A DNA stretch of 64,000 nucleotides from Paludibacteraceae bacterium (lineage in GTDB: Bacteria > Bacteroidota > Bacteroidia > Bacteroidales > Paludibacteraceae). A program made the translations under genes and the position numbers. The stretch lies in assembly GCA_024693065.1 (NCBI GenBank), contig JAILLP010000007.1:1-64000 (forward strand), in the 5' to 3' direction. The notes beneath the pieces are model-generated. The model was not told the DNA's origin. It saw nothing but the letters and a program-made list of their open reading frames with translations, and did not search any database. This document shows, piece by piece, positions 49,379 through 57,314 of this stretch. Numbering within the stretch: the first letter of the stretch is position 1; each line of letters begins with the position of its first letter.

Positions 49379-49845
49379 AACGAGTAAGAGGATTCACATT
49401 AACCGACGTTATCGTGACGATGATCATCAGTCTCCTGATAACAGGCATCGCATTCTCCATATTCAGGCTCACCTACAACCAATTGTCCTCCTATCAGACG
49501 GACAACGAGAAGTATCAGTCATTACTCTCCTTCTACACTGCCATCGCCAATGATTTCCGGGATGCGGAGAACATCACGTGCAAATCCGAATCCGCCATAT
49601 GTACGCACTCCCCGTACAAAGGGAATGTGGAATACGAGTTTACGGACCAATTCATCATCAGGTTGTTTCGTGACATGACAGACACATTTCTCCTGAAAGT
49701 GACGGATTTCACCCCACCCTGCCAAACGGAGGATCAGAACCGAGGGAAGGCGGAAGAATTATCCTTTGTCATCGAGCTAAACGGCAACCAATATCCGATC
49801 CACATATTCAAGAACTATCCACTAGAGTTGGATGATAAAAAATAA
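49375..49845 (+). CDS. Minor pseudopilin with Asp at position +5
   Basis: A protein of 156 residues starting MKRVRG, cleaved before FTLTDVIVTMIISLL. The conserved +5 Glu is replaced by Asp, a conservative change, and the helix is otherwise typical. The globular domain holds QYPIHIFKN near the C-terminus. It overlaps the upstream pseudopilin gene by 4 nt and lies 9 nt before the gspF stretch. It is probably the GspJ or GspH equivalent. Confidence 0.75.
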   Translation: MKRVRGFTLTDVIVTMIISLLITGIAFSIFRLTYNQLSSYQTDNEKYQSLLSFYTAIANDFRDAENITCKSESAICTHSPYKGNVEYEFTDQFIIRLFRDMTDTFLLKVTDFTPPCQTEDQNRGKAEELSFVIELNGNQYPIHIFKNYPLELDDKK

Positions 49846-49854
49846 AACAGCAGT

Positions 49855-51003
49855 ATGGCCTCTATAAAAATAAAACAGCTGAAGAATCAGCAACCGAGCA
49901 AGAGAGAGAGCAACCTCAACGGCTTTCTTCGGACCATAATGACCAAGGACATCTCCTTGGGCAGCAAAGAATTCAGCGACAAGAAGAAAGCCAATTTCTA
50001 CAATGACCTCAACATCCTCCTTTCATCCGGCATAGATCTCCATAGCGCACTGATTTTAATGAGCGAAGAGACCACAAACAAAGACGAGAAAAAAGTGTAC
50101 GACGAGATACGGAAACATGTGATCAACGGTTTGAGTTTGTCCGAGGCAACCGAACGGACAAAAAAGTTCTCAACCTACGAATACTATAGCCTGAGAATCG
50201 GAGAAGAAACAGGCTCCATAAATGACATCCTTAAAGATCTCGTCTCTTTTTATGCCAAGAGAATCGAGCAAAAGAGGAAGATGAAAAGCGCCTTCTCATA
50301 CCCCTTGTTTGTCTTGTTCATCGCAATCATCGCCGTGATATTCATGATGATATTCGTGGTTCCTATGTTTCAAGACGTATTCGCGAGATTCGGCAATGAA
50401 TTGCCGTATCTGACACAAGTGGTCATCAACATCTCCGACACGCTTATCCACAACTCGTGGGCGATATTAAGCATCGTGGGAGGTGTGGTAATCTTATTTC
50501 TCCTCGCCAAGAGGCACAAACAATTCGACCGATTGAAATCAGGATTCCTTCTACGGATTCCTTTCTGGGGAGAATTGGTGCGCAAGATGTACTTGTCACG
50601 ATTCGCACTAGCCATGTCTCTCCTGACAAGTGCGCACATACCAATGCTTCAGGCGTTGGAACTGGTGAGGAAAATGATCACATTCTATCCTATTCAATCA
50701 TCCTTGGCCAAGGCAGAGCAAGATATAACGAAGGGCAAATCGTTGCACGAGAGCCTTTCCCAATTCAAGATATATGACAAAAGGATGCTGTCATTGCTGA
50801 AGGTCGGAGAAGAAGTCAATCAGTTGGACATTGTATTCAACCGTCTAAAGAAGCAGTACATGGAAGATGTCGATTACCAGACGAGCATGGCAAATGGCAT
50901 AATCGAGCCCCTCATGATCATTGTCGTAGGCGTTTTCGTGGGAATCATACTTGTCTCAATGTATTTGCCTATATTCAAGCTCAGCACTAGTTTCGGATAT
51001 TAG
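49855..51003 (+). CDS. gspF: Type II secretion inner-membrane protein (GspF/PilC family)
   Basis: A membrane platform protein of 382 residues with two T2SSF domains. The first has FYNDLNILLSSGIDLHSALIL and the second RFALAMSLLTSAHIPMLQALELV; three membrane helices lie near residues ~145-170, ~195-220 and at the C-terminus (IIEPLMIIVVGVFVGIILVS). The usual closing GEEVNQLDIVF segment is present. It is the last gene of the operon; no terminator is evident, and an Rhs remnant on the opposite strand begins ~20 nt later. Confidence 0.93.
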   Translation: MASIKIKQLKNQQPSKRESNLNGFLRTIMTKDISLGSKEFSDKKKANFYNDLNILLSSGIDLHSALILMSEETTNKDEKKVYDEIRKHVINGLSLSEATERTKKFSTYEYYSLRIGEETGSINDILKDLVSFYAKRIEQKRKMKSAFSYPLFVLFIAIIAVIFMMIFVVPMFQDVFARFGNELPYLTQVVINISDTLIHNSWAILSIVGGVVILFLLAKRHKQFDRLKSGFLLRIPFWGELVRKMYLSRFALAMSLLTSAHIPMLQALELVRKMITFYPIQSSLAKAEQDITKGKSLHESLSQFKIYDKRMLSLLKVGEEVNQLDIVFNRLKKQYMEDVDYQTSMANGIIEPLMIIVVGVFVGIILVSMYLPIFKLSTSFGY

Positions 51004-51023
51004 ACTTTAACGTTTCAATATCA

Positions 51024-51103
51024 CACCGCCAGCACGTTCCCCTGCGGGTCACGCTCGTAGTAGGTAGTGACCGTCTTGGAGATGCGCTGGCCCATGGCGT
51101 CGT
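51024..51103 (-). pseudogene. Rhs core remnant
   Basis: About 80 bases match the Rhs cassettes further right. Read on the minus strand it still gives an uninterrupted MGQRISKTVTTYYERDPQGN, but about 13 residues found in the full genes (the TNKNVTMGDKF part) are missing in frame. The homology ends at the GACGCCATGG position where other cassettes also break. No start, toxin domain or stop of its own is seen. Confidence 0.8.
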
Positions 51104-51124
51104 GAATTACACATTCCCGCATAA

Positions 51125-51180
51125 ATGATGGTTTAAGCGTTCAATTCTTAACTCTTAACTCTTAATTCTTAACTTTTTCT
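51125..51180. repeat. Short AT-rich tandem repeat
   Basis: Near-identical TTAACTCTTAA/TTCTTAACTC units repeat several times just downstream of the nuclease gene. The similar low-complexity stretch near 8.95 kb suggests a common intergenic pattern with no clear function. Confidence 0.6.
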
Positions 51181-52748
51181 ATCCTGCACGTATGTTCCTT
51201 CGTCTTCTCATCGTAGCTAATGCCTACGAAGAGCAGGTCGCCCTTGTAGTGGTTCAGGGCTTGGCAGTAGTTTTTGTCCTTGATTTGTTGCAAGGCACTT
51301 TCCGCACTTTTGTTATGCTTCAGTTCGATGACCAAGGCAGGGATATTCGGCAGATAAGGAATCAGCACCAAGTCTGCGTAGCCTTTACCCGTGGGGAGTT
51401 CCTTCACCAATGTGTAGCGGGTGTTGGCATAGAAATAGGCCAAGCAGATGGCGCTTTGGAAACAGTGTTCATCGTTGTAGGTCAGAGGGTTGGTCACCTC
51501 GGTGTGGGCGGCATCTAGCGCACGAGCCACCGCCTCCTCGTTGCCTTGGATGGTGTCGTCTAGGAGCTTCTTCGAAGCGTTGACCACCGCCATCACCTTC
51601 TTGTAGTCAGCGGAGTCCTCTATGGAGTTAATCCACTCGATACGCACCTCCTCGTTTGGTATGGAGCATGTCTTATCCTTGCGGTTGTAACAGAGATAAC
51701 CCAAGTGGATAAGGTAGGTGAACACATTGTCTTTCGAGTTGACGCTCTCCATTGTGTTCTGGTATTTCAAGACATTGACCGGCACACTCCCGCCCGATAT
51801 CATCTTGATCACATCCTGACGGATGCCTTCGAAATCCATGAGGATGTAGTCGCGAAGCGCCTCGAAAGAACCTGTGGCAGTCCAATAACTGTCAAATTCA
51901 CGGTCATGGATGGCAGTGACAATAGAGAGCGGATTGCATACTCGGATGGTGTCAGACATCTTGTAACCGTCGTACCATCTGAGGCATTCATCATAGTCCA
52001 TATCATACGTTTCGCACAACTCCTTCACCTCCTCCTCCGTGAAACCAATCATGCCCGCAAACTGACGCGGACGCAACATGGTATATTCCGTAAACTCGTT
52101 CAGCTTGCTCTGCACCTTATCACGCACAATCGGGATGATACCCGTGATGTAGGCAAGGGCGATAGCGGGACGCAATGTGGTATCTTTAAAGAGTCCGTTC
52201 AGGAAACTGAGGTAATCTTGAAATAATTCCTCTGGCACTCTCTCACGGACCAAAACATCGTATTCATCAATGATGATGACAAATTTCTCACCTGTCTTCG
52301 CATAAACTTTGAGGATGCACTGATCTAACGTTTCCTCACCACTGAACGCTATAGATCCAAACGACTCCTTAAATTCTCCAGCTAATGTTTCATGAATGTC
52401 AGCTATCAGATATTCTTTTCTTCTTCTCTGAATGGAGTTTTGATACCACCCGTTCAAATCCAGCTTAATGACATTGAGCTTGTTCAAATATTTATCATAA
52501 TCAGGCACCTGTCCGATTTTCATCTGACTGAATATCTCACGGGTGTCGCACCCTTTGGAGTAGTAGGCAGAGATAAGGTTACCGACCATGCTCTTTCCAA
52601 AACGGCGGGGACGGGAGATGCAGAGAAAATCATGATCCGTTTCTGCAAGTTTATTCAACTCACTCACAATCATAGATTTATCCACATATATCTCGTTTCT
52701 GAGACTTTGTTTTAATGCTTCCGCATTTGGATTCAGATATAAGCCCAT
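51162..52748 (-). CDS. AAA-ATPase/PD-(D/E)XK nuclease family protein
   Basis: A protein of ~528 residues from the ATG at 52748 (MGLYLNPN); the longer frame from 52862 adds unsupported residues. The N-terminal ATPase has SRPRRFGKSMVGNLI (Walker A) and FVIIIDEYDVLV (Walker B); the C-terminal part has GYADLVLIPYLPNIPALVIELKHNK, the PD-(D/E)XK nuclease core with Asp and Glu-x-Lys. This two-part protein (AAA plus a DUF1703-type nuclease) is common and highly paralogous in Bacteroidota. Its role is not established; it lies between an Rhs remnant and the Rhs island. All key residues are present. Confidence 0.88.
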   Translation of the reverse strand: MGLYLNPNAEALKQSLRNEIYVDKSMIVSELNKLAETDHDFLCISRPRRFGKSMVGNLISAYYSKGCDTREIFSQMKIGQVPDYDKYLNKLNVIKLDLNGWYQNSIQRRRKEYLIADIHETLAGEFKESFGSIAFSGEETLDQCILKVYAKTGEKFVIIIDEYDVLVRERVPEELFQDYLSFLNGLFKDTTLRPAIALAYITGIIPIVRDKVQSKLNEFTEYTMLRPRQFAGMIGFTEEEVKELCETYDMDYDECLRWYDGYKMSDTIRVCNPLSIVTAIHDREFDSYWTATGSFEALRDYILMDFEGIRQDVIKMISGGSVPVNVLKYQNTMESVNSKDNVFTYLIHLGYLCYNRKDKTCSIPNEEVRIEWINSIEDSADYKKVMAVVNASKKLLDDTIQGNEEAVARALDAAHTEVTNPLTYNDEHCFQSAICLAYFYANTRYTLVKELPTGKGYADLVLIPYLPNIPALVIELKHNKSAESALQQIKDKNYCQALNHYKGDLLFVGISYDEKTKEHTCRIEKVKN

Positions 52749-52867
52749 AGTCTTTTTTTTTACAAAAATAGAATTTATTTGGAAATTTCCCATTGATTGC
52801 TTGAGTGAATGTTTGCAGGGATTGGACTTCTCATCAGGGGAAATATGCCTTGAAAACAACAAAAGTC

Positions 52868-52892
52868 AGGGCTACAAACTCGTTATAGCCCG
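52868..52892 (-). terminator. Hairpin, possible terminator
   Basis: GGGCTA and TAGCCC pair around a 10-nt loop; on the minus strand it is followed by TGACTTTTGTTGTTTTC. It could end transcription of the immunity candidate upstream. The gap 52749-53035 shows nothing else recognisable. Confidence 0.4.
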
Positions 52893-53035
52893 GACCTTCC
52901 CGCAAGACCACCAACCAGCAATTGCAATTTTATTAAGTCAGCAAATGGTTCTAAAAATGGGCAGTATTATAATATTTTTTGACGCAAACATTTCCGAATG
53001 AGTTCATCGCCTCCATTAATATAATTCGATTCTCA

Positions 53036-53443
53036 TCATCTAAAATGTATTTCATCACCTTTAACTCCTTCCAATCTAACTCGATTCTTAGCATCTAAAT
53101 AATAGGAAAAGCCAGTTGGCGATAAGGATGCACTTTCAACAGACATACCAATGACGATCTTGTCATGACCATCATCATATTCAATTTTTAATATAGGCGA
53201 CTCTAATTCCTTTATCACTTCAACTAAAGAATCACAGAGAATAATACCAACCATTATATAGCCGACATCCACATTGTAGTAACGCATTATCTTTTCGTAA
53301 TCCGATTTGCGAACTACAATTGTATCATTAATACCTTTTAGATTCACTTTCGGAACACTTTCAACCTGTTCATTACTCTGGGACTTATCCTTTTGAGAAC
53401 TACACCCATTATTTAGACTTAGGATTATAATAACCAGAATCAT
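53036..53443 (-). CDS. Candidate immunity lipoprotein for the Rhs cassette at 53.4 kb
   Basis: A protein of ~135 residues from the ATG at 53443 (MILVIIILSLNNGC), which gives a lipoprotein signal with a lipobox Cys; the frame is open further up to 53485. It starts within the 3' end of the Rhs toxin gene, overlapping by 35 nt or more, the usual position of a polymorphic-toxin immunity gene. It is a close paralogue of the protein at 38.7 kb but stops ~14 residues earlier. An immunity role is inferred from position. A periplasmic lipoprotein would fit a toxin that acts on the cell wall. Confidence 0.65.
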   Translation of the reverse strand: MILVIIILSLNNGCSSQKDKSQSNEQVESVPKVNLKGINDTIVVRKSDYEKIMRYYNVDVGYIMVGIILCDSLVEVIKELESPILKIEYDDGHDKIVIGMSVESASLSPTGFSYYLDAKNRVRLEGVKGDEIHFR

Positions 53444-54731
53444 TCTTAAAAACCCCACCTGTAACCTTTCCATAAATTGTACCATAAATATTAAGAACCT
53501 TATTTTCTAAATCTTTAAGTTTCATAACTTTTGGCTCAGCCTCCCATCCATTCTTGGTATAAATATAAATTTCTCCTGCATGATTTTTACCATAATAGAC
53601 AGCTCCATGAGTCCTTTCTTGCTTTATTATTTTACCATTAGCATCTCTTTCTGTATAAACAAATCTTAAAACTGTTTTACCAAACTGAGCCTTTCCTTTA
53701 GTGGTCGGGTAATAACCATCCTCTAACTTTTTGTCAAATTCCCAAGGCCAAGCAATGCCAACTCCCACAACTAATTCTTCAGTTGTATGCTTTATAAACT
53801 TCTTTCCTCCACTAGCTTCTTTATCCGAAGCTATATTCTGTTTTTTCTTTGATTCACCATAGTCTCCCCATATTTTTTTTCCCTGACTACCAGCAATAGC
53901 AGATCCCCAACAATTATAATAATCAAATTCGGTCGTGCCATCTACAAAATCTCTTATGGATCGCGTAAAGACATTATTCAATTTAACCTTGTCTCCCACT
54001 TCTAGATTTAGTATTCCCTTATCATTAACAGTATATCCCTGATCTTTAAGTTTTTTTAGAGCATCTTCGAAGGATATGTTCAGAAATTTAGCTAAGGTGC
54101 CAGCATGATCCCCTTTTTCCGCAATCAAATTCCCTTTAGAATCAGCTTCCCATTGGCCATCAGGATCAACGAATATTAAAGGATTGTCAAAGGATGTACG
54201 ATACGGAGACCAATCAGATGCTTCCTCAGCCAGCGGATCCACACTCAACCATTTCCCCAACCTCGTATCCAACAACCTGTACTCGGTAGTGTAAACCCCT
54301 TCCGCCAAGTCACTCTCCTTCTCATGCCCCGTATAGCCGAAGCGATAATCACCCGAATTCCAACTCCTTCCCGGCTCCGTCATACCATACGGATAGTAAT
54401 CCGACAAACTAACGACCGTAGGCTCGTCTGTAGTGGATGCCTCATCCGAAATCACCGCCATCACGTTGCCGAGGTGGTTGGTGAGCTCGTAGTGGGTGGC
54501 AGCTGGTGTGGGTTCACTCGCATTGGCGACGTTCAGCGCCAAGTCACGCTTCCTCATTCCGAGGCGGCCGGCTCCGTAGAGGTGCTGTTCGGTGAGGGTG
54601 AAGGTGCCGTTGTCCGATTCTCCATGTTTGTGCTCGTACACCGCCAGCACGTTGCCCTGCGGGTCTCGCACGTAGTAGGTGGTCACAAACTTGTCCGTGC
54701 CGTCGGTCGTGTTTTTGTTGAGAGGGAACAT
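53409..54731 (-). CDS. Truncated Rhs protein with NlpC/P60-like C-terminal toxin
   Basis: Residues 1-192 are Rhs core, starting abruptly near FVTTYYVRDPQGN and ending at the RLGKWLSVDP and NPLIFVDPDG signatures. Residues ~193-440 are a different, AT-rich domain. It has an NCWGSA motif (Cys274) and RTHGAVYYG (His375), the Cys/His arrangement of NlpC/P60 or CHAP-type peptidases, preceded by a LysM-like stretch (GDHAGTLAKFLNISF). The likely toxin cleaves peptidoglycan or amide bonds. The ATG overlaps the stop of the upstream Rpn fragment (TAATG). Compared with the long Rhs at 61.5-64 kb it lacks the N-terminal repeat and secretion regions. Confidence 0.82.
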   Translation of the reverse strand: MFPLNKNTTDGTDKFVTTYYVRDPQGNVLAVYEHKHGESDNGTFTLTEQHLYGAGRLGMRKRDLALNVANASEPTPAATHYELTNHLGNVMAVISDEASTTDEPTVVSLSDYYPYGMTEPGRSWNSGDYRFGYTGHEKESDLAEGVYTTEYRLLDTRLGKWLSVDPLAEEASDWSPYRTSFDNPLIFVDPDGQWEADSKGNLIAEKGDHAGTLAKFLNISFEDALKKLKDQGYTVNDKGILNLEVGDKVKLNNVFTRSIRDFVDGTTEFDYYNCWGSAIAGSQGKKIWGDYGESKKKQNIASDKEASGGKKFIKHTTEELVVGVGIAWPWEFDKKLEDGYYPTTKGKAQFGKTVLRFVYTERDANGKIIKQERTHGAVYYGKNHAGEIYIYTKNGWEAEPKVMKLKDLENKVLNIYGTIYGKVTGGVFKNDSGYYNPKSK

Positions 54732-55000
54732 TACAAACTTTCAATTTCCTCTTTAGTGAGACCCGTCGCTTTGGAAATGGTTTCCACATCTACTCCCAAT
54801 GTTTTGAAATTTTTAGCACTACGAAGCTTCTCGTTTCGTTCGCCTTCTGCACGACCCTCCACACGACCCTCTGCACGACCTTCTGCGCGTCCTTTCCTCT
54901 CCGCAGTAGAGAGGACATTGCTAAAGTCCCAGAAAACTTTGAGGCTCTCCTCGTACTCCGCACGGTCCATGTTGGGCGACGCTGTTCCAGGCATGCACAT
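54731..55000 (-). pseudogene. Internally deleted Rpn/PD-(D/E)XK nuclease-transposase gene
   Basis: An 89-residue frame that joins the N-terminal MCMPGTA leader to the C-terminal tail of an Rpn-type protein: YEESLKVFWDFSNVLSTAE, a run of E-G-R/A-E-G repeats, and the closing TISKATGLTKEEIESL helix. The nuclease core between them is missing. The leader equals the start of the remnant at 60.7 kb. It keeps a good promoter (55026-55054) and its stop overlaps the ATG of the Rhs cassette, so it may still be expressed and drive the Rhs gene. Confidence 0.75.
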
Positions 55001-55170
55001 GTTTTTCCTTTTTTAGTCAACCGAACAAAGATACAACTTTTTTTGCGAACCAAACAATTGGGTTTAAAGCACGGAGTCTTCCATCGGTCTGGCATGGATG
55101 CCTGCGGTGCGGGACGGCGTGGTGATGTAGAGCAATATTCTTTGACAACTAGACCTCACTGTAATATAAG
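55001..55170 (-). repeat. Copy 1 of the Rpn upstream repeat
   Basis: About 165 bp here match 60746-60910 with small differences: the Rpn start region, promoter, and the stretch with AAAGCACGGAGT and CCATCGGTCTG. The matched stretch runs up to the hairpin repeat. No gene is seen in it. Confidence 0.7.
55026..55054 (-). promoter_or_regulatory. Promoter of the Rpn remnant and following Rhs cassette
   Basis: TATCTTTG (minus strand, 55026-55033) with TTTG 17 nt further up (55051-55054). The region is conserved at 60772-60779, about 27 nt before the equivalent ATG. Confidence 0.6.
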
Positions 55171-55184
55171 CAAAGTTATTTCTC

Positions 55185-55226
55185 ATGGTTGCCAAATTAA
55201 GTTTTTATTCTTATTTTGGCAACCAT
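55185..55226. repeat. Hairpin repeat, copy 1
   Basis: Inverted repeat with 17-bp arms, ATGGTTGCCAAATTAAG and CTTATTTTGGCAACCAT (two mismatches), around an 8-nt loop. It is one of three related hairpins in the Rhs island (also at 57.2 and 60.9 kb). Confidence 0.75.
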
Positions 55227-55352
55227 AGTTCTAGAATTAGCAGTATGTAGATCACAAATTACTACAAATGTCTTTTTTTGTTAATCCTTTAATACTACTT
55301 CATTGTTTATTTTGCACGTTTAAATATCTTTCTTGTAAGACCCACAACTTTT

Positions 55353-55799
55353 TTATTGGCAATGATTTTTTAGTTTCAAGGCAATACCAATGTTACCATC
55401 AATACCCCAGAAGTTGACTTTTTTTGCAGAGAAGACAGCAGAATCTCTTGAAACGCAGAATTTATCATCATCAAATCCTACCCACGCTTTTATTTTATAA
55501 TAAGGGAACCACTCTTGATAATAAACAACCATGCGGTTTTTCACAAATATGATTCTGTCACCAACATCTATAAAACAATCGGGATTAAAACCCATTTCTT
55601 GATAGATATCATCCCACTCAAATTTGTTTGAAAAGTACCATACTGTATCCCATTGATTAGGTAAAAAATCCGAAAAATCAACTTGACAACTATCTTTACT
55701 ATTATCATATTGATCCCAAATTGATTTTTCAAAATCACTTTTGTGTTCACATGATGCAAATACTAGAGTAAACAATATTATCAAACGACTTGTTTTCAT
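55353..55799 (-). CDS. Candidate immunity lipoprotein for the Rhs cassette at 55.8 kb
   Basis: Unrecognised protein of 148 residues with a lipoprotein signal (LIILFTLVFASC). The mature part is rich in aromatic and acidic residues (VWYFSNKFEWDDIYQEMGF). It starts 13 nt after the stop of the Rhs gene and is AT-rich like the toxin domain, as expected of a paired immunity gene. An immunity role is inferred from position alone. Confidence 0.6.
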   Translation of the reverse strand: MKTSRLIILFTLVFASCEHKSDFEKSIWDQYDNSKDSCQVDFSDFLPNQWDTVWYFSNKFEWDDIYQEMGFNPDCFIDVGDRIIFVKNRMVVYYQEWFPYYKIKAWVGFDDDKFCVSRDSAVFSAKKVNFWGIDGNIGIALKLKNHCQ

Positions 55800-55811
55800 A
55801 TCAATAACTTA

Positions 55812-57221
55812 TTAATCAGTCATATCATCTATAGTATAACCATTTTTCAATGCTTCTTGTACTCTTTCTTCATATTGTTTTCTTCTTTCTTCGATTTCTC
55901 TTAATTCTGCTTGTTGTTCGGGATTAAACCCATTATTATCCCCTTCTTCAAAAAGTTTCTTCAATTTATTATATTTTTCATCTGATAATTTTGTTAAACT
56001 CACAATATATTTTCCACTTTTCTCGTCTCTATGTGCTGTATATAATCCTATTTTATGGAATTGTTCAAGGACATGGAATGCAATTGTTTTCATACTTGTA
56101 TTCTCATTATAAATCTTTCCTATGCGTCTTCCAAGAATATTATTTAACATATCAACAGACTTATCTGCATCATCAAGATTTGTAAATATCTTTATTGAAG
56201 GATTAAACTTTTCAGGATTATCCTCATGCGAATCACCCGCTTCTTTTGCCAAATCTTCTCCAAATCTGGCAGTAATCGAAGCCTGCCATAAAGTATGTCT
56301 AAACGCACCATTTTCACTACCCAATTCTATTTGTTGTCCCTTTTTTGAACCATATAAGACTTCTCCTCGAGTCGCAAAACGAGTTGCATTTGTAGAAATA
56401 TTGGTACAATACTTACCTTGTATTACCTCTCCTATTTGTTCAGCTACTTTTGGATGTCTCAAGAAGAATGAAAATTCACTAGATTCTCCATCCGCATCCA
56501 CCATCACCACTGGATTCCCTTCACAATAATTATAAGAACTCATTCCCGGATACTTAGAAAACAACGGATCCACACTCAACCACCTGCCCAGCCTCGTATC
56601 CAACAACCGATACTCGGTAGTATAAACGCCTTCCGCCAAGTCACTCTCCTTCTCATGCCCCGTATAGCCGAAGCGATAATCACCCGAATTCCAGTTTCTT
56701 CCAGGCTCCGTCATACCAAACGGATAATAATCTGAAAGGCTAACGATGGTAGGCTTGTCTGTAGTGGATGCCTCATCCGATATCACCGCCAACACGTTGC
56801 CCAAATGGTTGGTGAGCTCGTAGTGGGTGGCAGCTGGTGTGGATTCACTCGCATTGGCGACGTTCAGCGCCAAGTCACGCTTCTTCATGCCGAGACGACC
56901 GGCTCCGTAGAGGTGCTGCTCGGTGAGGGTGAAGGTGCCATTGTCCGATTCTCCATGTTTGTGCTCATAGACAGCCAGCACGTTGCCCTGCGGGTCACGC
57001 ACGTAGTAGGTGGTCACAAATTTGTCGCCCATAGTGACGTTTTTGTTGGTCACCGTCTTGACGATGCGCTGGCCCATGGCGTCGTAGTCGAAGTGGAGGT
57101 CGGGCTTGCTGCTGCCATTGGCGCGGATTACGTCCGACACCTTGCCCGTCACAGTCCATTTGTTGCACAGTGAACTTTGGCAACTATGATTTACTATAAT
57201 ATTTCCACCTCTGTTTTCCAT
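55812..57221 (-). CDS. Truncated Rhs protein with His-rich C-terminal toxin domain (DUF6973-like)
   Basis: Residues 1-20 (MENRGGNIIV and on) come from the hairpin repeat at 57.22 kb, not from Rhs; Rhs homology begins at KWTVTGKVSD and runs to the core ends RLGRWLSVDP and NPVVMVDADG (~243). The remaining ~225 residues are an AT-rich toxin candidate with NGAFRHTLWQASIT (His309) and a nearby SHE (His332), as in the DUF6973-type polymorphic-toxin domain; the C-terminus is a charged helix (EIEERRKQYEERVQEAL). The family match is tentative and the activity unknown. Confidence 0.78.
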   Translation of the reverse strand: MENRGGNIIVNHSCQSSLCNKWTVTGKVSDVIRANGSSKPDLHFDYDAMGQRIVKTVTNKNVTMGDKFVTTYYVRDPQGNVLAVYEHKHGESDNGTFTLTEQHLYGAGRLGMKKRDLALNVANASESTPAATHYELTNHLGNVLAVISDEASTTDKPTIVSLSDYYPFGMTEPGRNWNSGDYRFGYTGHEKESDLAEGVYTTEYRLLDTRLGRWLSVDPLFSKYPGMSSYNYCEGNPVVMVDADGESSEFSFFLRHPKVAEQIGEVIQGKYCTNISTNATRFATRGEVLYGSKKGQQIELGSENGAFRHTLWQASITARFGEDLAKEAGDSHEDNPEKFNPSIKIFTNLDDADKSVDMLNNILGRRIGKIYNENTSMKTIAFHVLEQFHKIGLYTAHRDEKSGKYIVSLTKLSDEKYNKLKKLFEEGDNNGFNPEQQAELREIEERRKQYEERVQEALKNGYTIDDMTD

Positions 57222-57258
57222 AGTTGCTAAGTTAAGTTTTTTCTTAATTTAGCAACTA
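57221..57258. repeat. Hairpin repeat, copy 2
   Basis: Arms TAGTTGCTAAGTTAAG and CTTAATTTAGCAACTA (16 bp, one mismatch) enclose a TTTTTT loop. The adjacent bases give the start codon and first residues of the Rhs gene at 55.8-57.2 kb. Confidence 0.75.
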
Positions 57259-57314
57259 ATTCCTATTTAAACTGTATTAAAATTTTTCTCAACCTTTATT
57301 TGAGGTGATACCAC

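Noticed and set aside
54324-55016. Plus-strand frame of 230 residues across the Rhs/Rpn junction
   Set aside because: Antisense of Rhs and Rpn sequences; the repeated phrase it shares with 56.8, 60.0 and 62.4 kb is the complement of the Rhs core.
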